Positions 10,111-18,376 of a stretch of DNA of 64,000 bases are shown in pieces. Where the stretch lies: positions 1-64,000 of the forward strand of contig NZ_JAQVCN010000018.1 in NCBI RefSeq assembly GCF_028689785.1, given 5' to 3'. This DNA is from Zoogloea sp. GTDB taxonomy: Bacteria; Pseudomonadota; Gammaproteobacteria; Burkholderiales; Rhodocyclaceae. Below the pieces are notes generated by a model. The model was given only the letters and a program-made list of their open reading frames with translations, ran no database searches and was not told where the DNA came from. How positions within the stretch are numbered: position 1 is the first letter of the stretch; every line of letters begins with the position of its first letter. The translations under genes and the position numbers were made by a program.

Positions 10111-10509
10111 ATGCTGACGCCCCGACTCCTCCCCCTGATTCTCGTTGGTCTGCTGGCCGCCTGCGGCAAGTCTGAAGCGCCGCCCGCCGCCGCGCCTGTG
10201 GCAGCACCCGCGCCGGTAGCCGCAGCGCCGGCTCCCGCCCCCGCTGCTGCCGATGGCGGAAAGGGCGCCGACATTTTCAAGAAGACCTGCGCCATGTGTC
10301 ACCAGACTGGCGTGGCCGGAGCACCCAAGCTCGGCGACAAGGCCGACTGGGGCCCGCGCATTGCCCAGGGCAATGACACGCTCTACAAGCACGCCATCGA
10401 GGGCTTCAACGGCAGCAAGGGTGCCATGCCGCCCAAGGGAGGCAGCCCGTCCCTCAGCGACGATGAAATCAAGGAAGTGGTGAACTTCATGGTTGCCAAG
10501 GCCCAGTAA
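10111..10509 (+). CDS. cytochrome c5-type lipoprotein
   Basis: A small periplasmic electron carrier. The 132-residue precursor has a lipobox (GLLAAC, Cys near residue 16), an Ala/Pro-rich linker to about residue 48, then a class I cytochrome c domain. The heme site is CAMCH near residue 60 and the Met ligand is in GAMPPKGG near residue 107. Length and the GAMPP loop fit cytochrome c5. It probably anchors in the membrane and passes electrons in respiration; a partner is not evident. A terminator follows at 10582. Confidence 0.93.
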   Translation: MLTPRLLPLILVGLLAACGKSEAPPAAAPVAAPAPVAAAPAPAPAAADGGKGADIFKKTCAMCHQTGVAGAPKLGDKADWGPRIAQGNDTLYKHAIEGFNGSKGAMPPKGGSPSLSDDEIKEVVNFMVAKAQ

Positions 10510-10581
10510 GAGGCGCTGCGCCCGCCGATCAGATCCTTGTCTCTTTCTCACCTCAGCGCGTAACCCCCCACGCGCCCAGAC

Positions 10582-10611
10582 CCGGTCGCCACCATGCGGC
10601 CGGTTTTTTTT
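10582..10611 (+). terminator. Rho-independent terminator after cytochrome c5 gene
   Basis: An 8-bp stem CCGGTCGC/GCGGCCGG (one G-U pair) with a six-base loop is followed directly by eight T residues. Confidence 0.85.
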
Positions 10612-10705
10612 GCCTGTCGCCAGCAGGTGACGATGACAGCCGCTATCCGGCGACTATCCTGAGATTCGGAGCCGGCAACATGCTCGGACGACACGGGAGG
10701 CGAAG

Positions 10706-11509
10706 ATGGAGATCCAAGCGGCGGTAGGGGCCTGGGAGCGAGGCGCGCAGAACCAGCGTCAGGACGTCGAAACCGTACAGTCGGCCCTGACCCGACTGGC
10801 CCGTCAGCCCGGCTGGGAGGGCGCCGACCCGGAGGGCGTGGACGGGAGCATTGCCCGCCCACCGCGCAAGTCGGCCACAGTGAAGGCCATTCGGGCCTTT
10901 CAGGCGGCGGCAGGGCTGGAGGCCAGTGGACTGCTGACGCCGGAGGGGGATGGCTGGCGCCGGCTGGTGCAGTTGCTGGCAGACACACCGCGGCCACCCG
11001 GTGGCGACGTGGTTTTCCCCTTCGCCAAACCGGCCGTGGCCGACTGGACCCACCCACCCCGTTCCTTCGGCTCGCGGCGCAGCGGAGGGCGGCGTGCCCA
11101 TGCGGGCTGCGATCTGTACGCCCCGGTGGGGCGTGCCATCCACGCCGTGCGGGACGGGGTGGTGATCCGCGACCCCTATGCCTTCTATGCTCAGACTGAC
11201 GCGCTGGAGATCGACCACGGGGATTTTGTGATCCGCTACGGCGAGATCAAGCCTGATTGCGCCCTGCGCAAGGGTGAGCAGGTGACGGCCGGGCAGGTGA
11301 TTGCGCGGGTGGGGTTGCTGGTGGGCATCCAGGTGCCCAGTGCCATGTTGCACCTGGAAATGTACGACGGCAGTGGTTCGGGCAGTCTGACGGTGACCGA
11401 GAAGCTGTCGGCGCGCACCGCCGACGGTGTGCCCTTCCTGCGCCGTGCCGATCTGCTGGACCCGACTCCTTTCCTCAACGAATGGCGCAAATGGCTGGCG
11501 GGCACATGA
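10706..11509 (+). CDS. M23-family peptidoglycan endopeptidase-like protein, no signal peptide
   Basis: The 267-residue protein starts with a helical peptidoglycan-binding-like region (about residues 15-95, VKAIRAFQAAAGLEASGLLTPEG). A LytM/M23 domain follows. Zinc ligands are H132 and D136 in HAGCDLYAP and H216 in MLHLE. The first His of the usual HxH motif is Met, and the usual YGHL is YGEI; I have the impression these changes mark a distinct M23 subgroup rather than a decayed gene. There is no signal peptide, so export would need another route. Its stop overlaps the next gene in ATGA. Confidence 0.8.
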   Translation: MEIQAAVGAWERGAQNQRQDVETVQSALTRLARQPGWEGADPEGVDGSIARPPRKSATVKAIRAFQAAAGLEASGLLTPEGDGWRRLVQLLADTPRPPGGDVVFPFAKPAVADWTHPPRSFGSRRSGGRRAHAGCDLYAPVGRAIHAVRDGVVIRDPYAFYAQTDALEIDHGDFVIRYGEIKPDCALRKGEQVTAGQVIARVGLLVGIQVPSAMLHLEMYDGSGSGSLTVTEKLSARTADGVPFLRRADLLDPTPFLNEWRKWLAGT

Positions 11510-12006
11510 GGCCCGTGTTTGCGCTGGTTGGGTGGCTGCTGGCCGGCCCGCTGCTCGCCGCCTCGCCCTGCGAGTCGGGGCCGCCGGCCGCTGCCGGGGA
11601 TGCTGTCCTGCTGCTGGATTTTGACGGTGACGGCAGGCAGGACCGGGTGTGGTTCCTGCCTGCCGGTGCCCTGCCGGATGCCCGCGGGCGGGCCGCCGAC
11701 CCGTGGCGGCGGGTGCAGCGCTCCCTTGATCCGAACGCCGCGCTGCTGGTGGTGGACAGGGGGCGGGGCAGCGCCGCCTGCGTGCTGATCCAGAACCGGC
11801 GCTTTTTTGCCACCCCGATCTGGGAGGACGGGCCGCCGCCTGTCGGGGTTCTCCAGCGCAGTTCGGCCCAGGCCCGCGCCTGGCGGGGGATGACTCGGGG
11901 CTGGCGGGGAGAGGGCGTGCTGCTGGGGACCGAGGCGGGGCCTGATCTGCTGCTCTACTGGGACGGCCGTCAGCCCCGCATTGCCCTGGGGCGCGATCTG
12001 CCCTGA
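11506..12006 (+). CDS. small periplasmic protein with a calcium-loop-like motif
   Basis: The 166-residue product has a Sec signal peptide (about residues 1-20, ending LLAAS). A DFDGDGRQDRVWF segment near residues 41-53 resembles the calcium-binding loop of FG-GAP/VCBS or dockerin repeats. Four cysteines are present. I do not recognise a family. Its start overlaps the stop of the M23-like gene (ATGA), so the two are translationally coupled. A secreted partner for an unsecreted peptidoglycan hydrolase would fit an immunity protein, but that is inference from arrangement only. Confidence 0.75.
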   Translation: MRPVFALVGWLLAGPLLAASPCESGPPAAAGDAVLLLDFDGDGRQDRVWFLPAGALPDARGRAADPWRRVQRSLDPNAALLVVDRGRGSAACVLIQNRRFFATPIWEDGPPPVGVLQRSSAQARAWRGMTRGWRGEGVLLGTEAGPDLLLYWDGRQPRIALGRDLP

Positions 12007-12032
12007 GGCTCCACTTGAGGGAGGAAAGAGCC

Positions 12033-13178
12033 ATGCCTGTGCAATTCAAGTATGCCCGGGACTTCATCATCGGCGGGCCGGGGGCGGCCCAGCTGACGCC
12101 CAGCTTCCAGCTGCGCGAGTACGCCCGCCACGACGGGACCGTCTACATCCACAGAGAGCTTGCGGGCGCCGTCCAGGTGCTGCGGGATGCTATAGGCATG
12201 CCTCTGCAGATCGACTCGGTGCTGCCGGCCGAGGGGCTGGGGGCCGGGCTGGAAGGGCGCTTCGTGTGGGTGACGGCGGCACGGTTGGCAGAAGTGCACA
12301 AGTCGGCCAGCCGCTTGGCCCAGGAGGGGCATTTCCGGCAGGTGGAGCTCCGGGGCGGGCGGATCTACCTGGAAATGCCCGATCCTGCGGCGTTGCCGGC
12401 CATGCGCCCGGAGCTGGCCATTGCCAACGCCCTGCGGGTGACGGCTGCCTTCGAAACCAGTGGCGATCCGTTTCAGCAGGTGACCGGCAATTTCGATGGG
12501 GCGGGGTTGTCTTTCGGGCCCCTGCAAGTCAATCTCAAGACCGGCACCTTGCAGGAGCTGTTCCGGCGCTTCGAGGCCCGCAACGGCCCGGCCCTGCAGG
12601 CCTGTTTCGGCGGCCTGTGGCCCGCGTGGCAGGCCATGCTGCGCCTGCCCAGCCGGGCCAGGCAGATCGCCTGGGCCGACGCCCTGAGCCGGGGTGGGCG
12701 CAAGACCGACTTCGACCCGGCCTGGAAGGCGGCCCTGCAGGCGGTCGGGCGTACGCCCGATTTCTATGCAGAAACCCTGGCTTATGCTTACGACGTGTAC
12801 GGGCGCAAGCTCATCGCCGCCCTGTCGTGGTTGCATGGCCTCAAGCCGATCCGCATCGACAACCTGCGCTGCCTGGCGTCCCTGTACGACCTGTGCGTAC
12901 AGCAGGGCAGCCTGGACAAGGCCCGGGACGCGATCCGGGCGCGGGTGGAGCGGGAAGGCCCCACCGATCAATTTGCACTGACCCGCATCGCCGTGGAGGA
13001 GCGGGGCAAGACGGCACTGCCCGAATGGCGCGCCGATTGCGTCAGCCGGCGCCTGTGCATCCTGGAGCGGGGGCCGGTGGTGGTGAGCCTGAGCAGCAAA
13101 TCTGCCGAGCGCGAGAACCCCCAGCTCTACCTGCTGCGCAATGCCCCGGTGAGCCGGATCGAGCAGTATCTGCTGTAG
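12033..13178 (+). CDS. M15-like / lysozyme-like fusion protein, putative peptidoglycan-active
   Basis: The 381-residue protein looks like two fused modules. Residues about 20-110 resemble a peptidase M15/VanY N-terminal segment (FQLREYARHDGTVYIHRELAGAV, then a PLQIDSV strand), but the zinc-binding His and Asp of M15 enzymes are missing. Residues about 130-290 have the pattern TAAFETSG...GNFDGAGLSFGPLQVN, as in lysozyme-like or chitosanase-like hydrolases, with E141 and D155 as possible catalytic acids. No signal peptide is present. AGGGAGG upstream of the ATG at 12033 fixes the start. It follows the M23 pair by 26 bases. Confidence 0.7.
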   Translation: MPVQFKYARDFIIGGPGAAQLTPSFQLREYARHDGTVYIHRELAGAVQVLRDAIGMPLQIDSVLPAEGLGAGLEGRFVWVTAARLAEVHKSASRLAQEGHFRQVELRGGRIYLEMPDPAALPAMRPELAIANALRVTAAFETSGDPFQQVTGNFDGAGLSFGPLQVNLKTGTLQELFRRFEARNGPALQACFGGLWPAWQAMLRLPSRARQIAWADALSRGGRKTDFDPAWKAALQAVGRTPDFYAETLAYAYDVYGRKLIAALSWLHGLKPIRIDNLRCLASLYDLCVQQGSLDKARDAIRARVEREGPTDQFALTRIAVEERGKTALPEWRADCVSRRLCILERGPVVVSLSSKSAERENPQLYLLRNAPVSRIEQYLL

Positions 13179-13206
13179 GGGAAGGGGTTTGTTCCTGTTG
13201 CGTGGT

Positions 13207-13710
13207 TCAGTGGCGGTGTGCGCCGCTCAGGCTCTTGATGAGCTCCCGGGTGATGTCGGGGTATTGCAGCACTCTGCCGCCCTGGGCCTTAATGTGGGCG
13301 TCGGCAGCTTCGCGGGTGGCGAAGGCGGGGAGGTTGGGGTCGTTCATGGGGCCGAGGGCCTTGGAGCCCTGAACGTAGAAGGCTTTTTTTGCATCGACCC
13401 AGGCTTTGGTGGCGTAGTCGGCGACCCAGATCGCGCCCACGTCGGCGGGCTTGTGCTGCTTGTCGAAGACGATCATGTTGTTGAGGAAGCGGAACATGTC
13501 CACTGGCGAGTCGAAGGTGCTGGCGGTCTGGTCGTTGAAGACGATCTGCCCCATCCACTGGGGTGTGCGGTAGGGGTACATGCCGCACACCGGGCAACGG
13601 GTGGAGCGCTGTACGTACTGGGGAGAGAGGTCGGCCGCGGCAACGGGGGTGGCCGGAGCCAGCCCGAGGAGGGTGGTGGCGAGCACGGCGCAGAGGAGGC
13701 GGAGCATCAT
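13207..13710 (-). CDS. NosL-like protein (second copy)
   Basis: A 167-residue periplasmic protein related to the copper chaperone NosL. It has a cleavable signal peptide (ending VAAAD near residue 26) and the motif RCPVCGMYP, followed by FNDQTASTFDSPVDMFRFL and a C-terminal AFATREAADAHIKAQGGRVL, as in NosL. Unlike the nosL at 14355 it lacks a lipobox. The start at 13710 overlaps the stop of the gene before it (ATGA). It is the last gene of the nos cluster and could deliver copper to NosZ or to another periplasmic site. Confidence 0.85.
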   Translation of the reverse strand: MMLRLLCAVLATTLLGLAPATPVAAADLSPQYVQRSTRCPVCGMYPYRTPQWMGQIVFNDQTASTFDSPVDMFRFLNNMIVFDKQHKPADVGAIWVADYATKAWVDAKKAFYVQGSKALGPMNDPNLPAFATREAADAHIKAQGGRVLQYPDITRELIKSLSGAHRH

Positions 13711-14081
13711 GGTTGGGGGCTTCCGGTTGAGGTGCCAAGCAGCGGATCGGCCAGGATGGCGGTGATGAGCCGTTGCAGGTTGTCCCAAGGGGCGGCGCCA
13801 GGCACGGTGAGTGGGTCGTGGTGCAGCATGCCGTCAGCGCCGTGGAGGTGGTTGGGGTAGGTGGCCAGATCGGCGTGCAGGGGGGCCGTGTCGATGCGCA
13901 GCTCGGCTTCTCCCCACACCCAGGTGAACGCGTAGGCGTGGGGGTCGGCCACCCGGGCTTCCAGGCTGACGCCGTTGGCGAGGTGGGTGATGAGGGCATC
14001 GAGCTTGAGCTCCACGGCGCCTTCCAGGTGTTCGCCGAAGTGCTCTTCAATGCGCACGGCCAGATCGGGGTGCATGCTCAT
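13707..14081 (-). CDS. conserved hypothetical protein in nos cluster
   Basis: The 124-residue product has no signal peptide or membrane span. It is acidic with many His and Trp residues (ADPHAYAFTWVWGEAEL, ATYPNHLHGADGMLHHDP). I do not recognise the family. It overlaps both neighbours by four bases (ATGA at each end), so it is certainly co-transcribed with the nos genes. The His-rich stretch around residues 68-88 would suit metal binding, but that is speculative. Confidence 0.75.
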   Translation of the reverse strand: MSMHPDLAVRIEEHFGEHLEGAVELKLDALITHLANGVSLEARVADPHAYAFTWVWGEAELRIDTAPLHADLATYPNHLHGADGMLHHDPLTVPGAAPWDNLQRLITAILADPLLGTSTGSPQP

Positions 14082-14350
14082 CGTCCCTGGCTCTCTTCGA
14101 TGCGGGCGGCCAGATCGGCGCGCACCTGGGTGCCCAGGTCGGTGAGGATGCGGGCCGACAGGTAGTGCTCGTAGGACGGATGCTCGGGCAGCTCGCCCCG
14201 GCGGATGCGGTCGAGGGCCTGGGCGGCATCAGCAGCGCCCAGGCGGGCAAGCATTTTGTCGCGGGCGACGCGGACTTCGTACATGAGCCGGGCGATCTGC
14301 TCGATCTCCATGGCATCGTCGGGCGGCAGTTGGTTGTAGAACGGGTCCAT
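14078..14350 (-). CDS. small helical hypothetical protein in nos cluster
   Basis: A 90-residue, largely helical cytoplasmic protein (DAMEIEQIARLMYEVRVARD, then ADAAQALDRIRRGELPEHPSY). No recognised domain. It starts four bases after the nosL stop and overlaps the next hypothetical gene by four bases. Gene order puts it between the copper chaperone nosL and a NosL paralogue, suggesting a role in assembly or regulation of nitrous oxide reductase; function unknown. Confidence 0.75.
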   Translation of the reverse strand: MDPFYNQLPPDDAMEIEQIARLMYEVRVARDKMLARLGAADAAQALDRIRRGELPEHPSYEHYLSARILTDLGTQVRADLAARIEESQGR

Positions 14351-14354
14351 CGGC

Positions 14355-14879
14355 TTACATCCTCTGGTCGTGGAGGGCGCCGCCGTCGAGGCGGGCCATG
14401 TCGGGGGTGATCTCGACATAGGGATAGACCTTGCCCCCTTCGGCGGTGGCGAACTTCTGGGCGCCTTCCCGGGTGCCGAAGGACGGGATGGTGGGCCCCA
14501 TGGCACCACGCTTCTTCGAGCCGACCACGTAGAAGGCGGCTTTGGCATCAATCCAGGCGCCCTTGGGGGCAGCCCAGTCGGCCTTGTCCATGTCCTGCAC
14601 GTAGGCGGCGGCCACTTTGCGCGCTTGCTCGGGCTTGAGCAGCAGGGAGAACATTTCGGTGGTGTCGCAGAAGAACTCGGGTTCGGGCTGGCCGGCGTAG
14701 TGGATCTGGGCCTTGGGGCCGGGGTAGTCGGCGAGGAGCATGCCGTCCAGGGCGCAATAGGTGTCCTGGGCAATCTCTCTGGGGGTGATGCTGGTGGTGC
14801 TGGACTGGCCACAGGCGGCGAGCAGACTGGCCGCCACCAGCAGCACGGCGGTGTGGGCAACGAGGGGCGGGATTTTCAT
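14355..14879 (-). CDS. nosL: NosL copper-chaperone lipoprotein
   Basis: NosL is an outer-membrane-directed lipoprotein that supplies Cu(I) for assembly of the CuZ centre of NosZ. The 174-residue precursor has the lipobox SLLAAC (Cys near residue 22). The family metal-site segment is CALDGMLLADYPGPKAQIHY, and FCDTTEMFSLLL and SFGTREGAQKFA are further matches. It overlaps nosY by four bases. Confidence 0.95.
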   Translation of the reverse strand: MKIPPLVAHTAVLLVAASLLAACGQSSTTSITPREIAQDTYCALDGMLLADYPGPKAQIHYAGQPEPEFFCDTTEMFSLLLKPEQARKVAAAYVQDMDKADWAAPKGAWIDAKAAFYVVGSKKRGAMGPTIPSFGTREGAQKFATAEGGKVYPYVEITPDMARLDGGALHDQRM

Positions 14880-15700
14880 CGTTCGAATCTCCAGATGGCC
14901 ACTGCGAGGGGGCCGACGATCCAGGCGAGCATGACGCCGCCGAGGGTGGCGGGGTTGCTCAGGGCTTCGGGAAAGACGGTGGCAAGGCCGTACAGGGTGC
15001 GCACCTCATCCAGGCTGAAGACGTTGAGGATGCGGAACACGTCGGCGGGGTTGAGGAGTAGCAGGTAGGGAAACACGGCGCCGCCGTATTCTCCGGCGGT
15101 GACGACCAGGGCGCCGAGGATCAGCAGGTCGAAGACCAGCACGAAGAAGAACCAGGTGCCGATGGCGAGGCCCGAGGCCCGGGTGCGGTCGGCGGCGAAC
15201 ACCGACAGCATCACGGCCAGGCTCAGAAAGGCGAAACCCAGCAGAATGGCCGAAGCCATGAAGCCAATGTAGTGGAAGAGGGCGCCCAGGCTGAGGCTGG
15301 GGGACAGGATGACGCCCACCGCGCCGAAGCCGGCGATGGTGGAGAAGGCCAGCGCCCCGCCGAGGCCGGCGTATTTGCCGAGGATCAGCTCCTTGCGGGT
15401 GATGGGCAGGGTGAGCAGCAGGTCGAGAGAGCCGCGTTCGCGCTCGCCGACGATGGCGTCGAAGCCGAGAATCAGGGCGATCAGGGGGATCAGGTAGATA
15501 ACCAGGCTGACCAGGGAGGCGATGGTCACGTCGATGGAGCGAAAGCCCACCGCGCCCTGCTGGGCAGCGCCGAAGTAGGCGATGACCAGGGCAAAAACGG
15601 TGAACACGATGGAGACCGCCAGCACCCAGCGGTTGCGGATGCGGTCCCAGAACTCCTTGCCGGCGACGATGCCGATCTGTCTGAAGTCGATGGAAAGCAT
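14876..15700 (-). CDS. nosY: NosY, ABC transporter permease for NosZ maturation
   Basis: The 274-residue inner-membrane protein has about six transmembrane segments and the ABC-2 type signature FDAIVGERERGSLDLLLTLP near residue 80. With NosF and NosD it forms the NosDFY complex that shuttles copper and sulfur species to NosZ. The start at 15700 lies four bases after the nosF stop; a longer upstream frame only shadows nosF. Confidence 0.95.
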   Translation of the reverse strand: MLSIDFRQIGIVAGKEFWDRIRNRWVLAVSIVFTVFALVIAYFGAAQQGAVGFRSIDVTIASLVSLVIYLIPLIALILGFDAIVGERERGSLDLLLTLPITRKELILGKYAGLGGALAFSTIAGFGAVGVILSPSLSLGALFHYIGFMASAILLGFAFLSLAVMLSVFAADRTRASGLAIGTWFFFVLVFDLLILGALVVTAGEYGGAVFPYLLLLNPADVFRILNVFSLDEVRTLYGLATVFPEALSNPATLGGVMLAWIVGPLAVAIWRFER

Positions 15701-15704
15701 GGGC

Positions 15705-16616
15705 TCAGTTCCGGTAGCCGAAGAACACGTCCTCAAGGGACGGCTCGCGGACGTGGAGGTCGCGCAGGGTGTCGCCCAGGGTGGCCAGGCGGGTGAGGGC
15801 GGGCATCTTGGCGTCCCGGGCGAGGCGGATGTGGAGCACGCTGCCAGCATCAAAGATGCCTTCGATGGCAAGGCCTTCCAGGGCGCGGGCGACCTGCTCG
15901 CGCAGGCCGGCGCCGCCAGCGATCTCGAGAGTGAGGGGCAGGTTCATGGCCTCGCGCAGGGCCTGGACGGTACCGGTGGCGCGGATCTGGCCGCCTTCCA
16001 TGATGGCCAGGCGGTCCACCCGCTCCTGGATCTCGGCCAGGATGTGGGAGGTGAGGACCATGGTTACGCCTTCGTCCCGCAACTCGCGCAGGATACGGTA
16101 GAAGTCGCGGATGGCACCGGGGTCGAGGCCGGTGGTGGGTTCGTCGAGAAACAGCAGGCGGGGTTGGCCGAGCAGGGCCTGGGCAAAGCCGAGGCGCTGG
16201 CGCATGCCCTTGGAGTATTCCCGAACCCGGCGGCTGGCGGCTTCGGCCAGGCCGACCTTGTCGAGCAGGCCGGCACATTCACGGCGCGGCACGGCCTTGA
16301 GGTCGGCGAAGAAATAAAGGGTCTCAAGGCCGGTGAGGTTGTCGTAGAGGACGACGTTCTCCGGCAGGTAGCCGATCTTGCGCCGGGTCTCGCGAAAGCG
16401 CGGGCCGGTGATGGGTTCGCCGTCGAGGTGGATGGTGCCTGAGGTAACGGGGATCAGGCCGAGCATCATCTTGAAGAGGGTGCTCTTGCCGGCGCCGTTG
16501 TGGCCGATCAGGCCGAAGAGTTCGCCGGGGGCGATGGATAGATCGACACCTTTGACGGCCTGAATGGTGCCGAAATCCTTGGTCACCCCGCGGGCTTCAA
16601 CGATAGTGCTTGCCAA
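15705..16616 (-). CDS. nosF: NosF, ABC transporter ATPase for NosZ maturation
   Basis: The 303-residue ATPase has Walker A GHNGAGKST near residue 38, the signature YSKGMRQRLGFAQALL, Walker B LLFLDEPTTGLDP and the H-loop LTSHIL. It powers the NosDFY complex. The start overlaps the end of nosD by 20 bases, showing tight coupling. Confidence 0.96.
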   Translation of the reverse strand: MASTIVEARGVTKDFGTIQAVKGVDLSIAPGELFGLIGHNGAGKSTLFKMMLGLIPVTSGTIHLDGEPITGPRFRETRRKIGYLPENVVLYDNLTGLETLYFFADLKAVPRRECAGLLDKVGLAEAASRRVREYSKGMRQRLGFAQALLGQPRLLFLDEPTTGLDPGAIRDFYRILRELRDEGVTMVLTSHILAEIQERVDRLAIMEGGQIRATGTVQALREAMNLPLTLEIAGGAGLREQVARALEGLAIEGIFDAGSVLHIRLARDAKMPALTRLATLGDTLRDLHVREPSLEDVFFGYRN

Positions 16617-17895
16617 GCCAGTTTCTCCAGTCGGAATGTTCGGGGCGCATGCGCGGTTTTGGGTCCACGATGCTGGGGGCGCGCAGCAGCGGAAACTGCT
16701 GGGCGATGAGGCGCAGGGTCTGAATGGCCGGGCTGGCCAACAGCAGCTTGACCATCGGGTGGCGCCAGGACAGGCGATCTACCATGTCGTTGGCCTCGTA
16801 GGGCACGTCGCCGTGGCCGTCGCCGTTACGGTCCCAGCCCACATAGTTGCTCCAGTGGTTGCCGCTCTCGGCGCCCCATTTTTCGTCCCTGGAGGCGACG
16901 TATTTCACCTGCTCGCGGTTGGAGATGAAATCGTTCTTCTCCACTACGTTGCGTACCGAGCCGGCCCACACGTGCATGCCCACTTGGTTATCCACCACCA
17001 GGTTGCCGCGCAGGGTGTTGTATTCGGCGTCGTAGATGAAGAAGCCCCGGGCGTTGCCGGCGACGATGTTGTTCTCCACCACGGCGTCCTGGATGGTGCG
17101 CAGCATGATGCCGTGGTCGGAGTTGCCCCATGCCCGGTTGTTGCGCACCACCTGGTCACGCACTTCCATCAGGGCCAGGCCGCCCCGGTTGTAGTAGGTG
17201 TCGTTGTCTTCCCACAGGTTGCGGTAGGAGTTCATGTAGTGGGTGCCGTAGCGGCTGTGGTGCATCCGGTTGCCGCGGAAGATGGCATCGTGGGACACGT
17301 CCACATAGATGGCATCGCGCACGAAGCTGATGTTGTTGCGCAGGATACGGGCGCCAGTGGTGTTGTAGAGCTGAATGCCGTTGCCCCGCTGGGACGAGTC
17401 CAGATCGCGTTTGCCAGTGATGAGGTTGTCCTCGATCACCACATCCTTCGCCTTCTCGATCCACAGGCCGAAGAGGGTGTAGGTGAAGTCGCAGCGGCTT
17501 ACCCGTGCCCGGTGGCTGCCGGGCTGGATGTAGATGCCGGCGTTCTGTTCGCCCAGATCGGCGCCGGAGTCGGCGAGGATAAAGCCGTCGACGCTCACAT
17601 CCTCGGCGGCCACGCGGAGGGTGTCGCCCTTGCCGAGGCCGTCGATGGTGGGCCGGCCCTCGCCGATCAGGCGCAGGGGTTTGTCGATGCGCAGATTGCC
17701 AGGATAGTGGCCACGGGCCACGCGGAGGGTGTCGCCGGCAGCAGCCTTCTGGATGGCTGCCTGGATGGAGTCACCCGGTTTTACCTGCCATTCGGCGCTG
17801 GAGACAACACCGGCGTGTCCTGCCAGCATGGCGGCCAGCGTCACGGCGGCTAGGCTGTAGCGGGGTCGGTACGAGGAGGTGGGGGCTGGGGGCAT
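16597..17895 (-). CDS. nosD: NosD, periplasmic copper-delivery protein
   Basis: NosD is the periplasmic component of NosDFY, needed for CuZ assembly. The 432-residue precursor has a Sec signal peptide (about residues 1-33, ending VVSSA). A long right-handed beta-helix made of N-rich parallel repeats follows (VIEDNLITG, ILRNNISF, VRNNRAWGNSDHGI, VENNIVAGN). The start at 17895 is chosen because the signal peptide begins there; the longer frame upstream runs into the divergent HicA-like gene. Confidence 0.94.
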   Translation of the reverse strand: MPPAPTSSYRPRYSLAAVTLAAMLAGHAGVVSSAEWQVKPGDSIQAAIQKAAAGDTLRVARGHYPGNLRIDKPLRLIGEGRPTIDGLGKGDTLRVAAEDVSVDGFILADSGADLGEQNAGIYIQPGSHRARVSRCDFTYTLFGLWIEKAKDVVIEDNLITGKRDLDSSQRGNGIQLYNTTGARILRNNISFVRDAIYVDVSHDAIFRGNRMHHSRYGTHYMNSYRNLWEDNDTYYNRGGLALMEVRDQVVRNNRAWGNSDHGIMLRTIQDAVVENNIVAGNARGFFIYDAEYNTLRGNLVVDNQVGMHVWAGSVRNVVEKNDFISNREQVKYVASRDEKWGAESGNHWSNYVGWDRNGDGHGDVPYEANDMVDRLSWRHPMVKLLLASPAIQTLRLIAQQFPLLRAPSIVDPKPRMRPEHSDWRNWLGKHYR

Positions 17896-18067
17896 GACGG
17901 AATGTGGAGCTGACTGGGCCGCAGTGTGCGGCGGAATGTCGCGGCTGGCCTTGATGCAGGTGAAGTCGTTGCGGCGATCACACCATGATGCATCAAGGGG
18001 ATGCCGTGGGGGCTGCAAGGGAGGACAATGTCGCCATGGATGCAGTGGGACTGCAAAGGAGAAGACC

Positions 18068-18346
18068 ATGAGCAACAAGCATCGGCATCTCCTGGAGTCA
18101 ATCTTCAGGGAGCCCATCAGCAGCAACATCCAGTGGCGGGAGGTGGAATCCCTGCTACATCACCTGGATGCCCTGGTCGAGCCTGGCCACGGAGCGCGCT
18201 TTCGGGTGGTGTTGAATGGCCATGAGTTCTTCCTGCATCACCCCCATCACGGTAATGAGTTCGGCAAGCAGGACGTCAAGCACCTGCGGGAATGCCTGGC
18301 GGCATCAGGGGTAACGCCCTCGGCCTACACCGAGGCCGGGCGCTGA
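18068..18346 (+). CDS. HicA-family toxin-like protein
   Basis: A 92-residue protein with the short HicA/YcfA double-stranded-RNA-binding fold pattern: an N-terminal helix (HRHLLESIFREPISSNIQW), a middle strand (FRVVLNGHEFFLHHPH) and a final helix (QDVKHLRECLAASG). HicA toxins cleave mRNA; here the usual active-site His lies in a different context and no HicB antitoxin gene follows, so toxicity is doubtful. GGAGAAG precedes the ATG at 18068. It is the only plus-strand gene inside the nos cluster, divergent from nosD. Confidence 0.75.
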   Translation: MSNKHRHLLESIFREPISSNIQWREVESLLHHLDALVEPGHGARFRVVLNGHEFFLHHPHHGNEFGKQDVKHLRECLAASGVTPSAYTEAGR

Positions 18347-18376
18347 AGGCTGCGGAGGCGCGCTGCGCCTCCCGGG

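Noticed and set aside
17951-17964. FNR-like site TTGATGCAGGTGAA before nosD
   Set aside because: Only one half-site fits, and no -10 is found at the class II distance.
18354-18372. Hairpin between HicA-like gene and nosR partner as a terminator
   Set aside because: An 8-bp GC stem with a three-base loop but no U-run on either strand; not enough for a terminator call.
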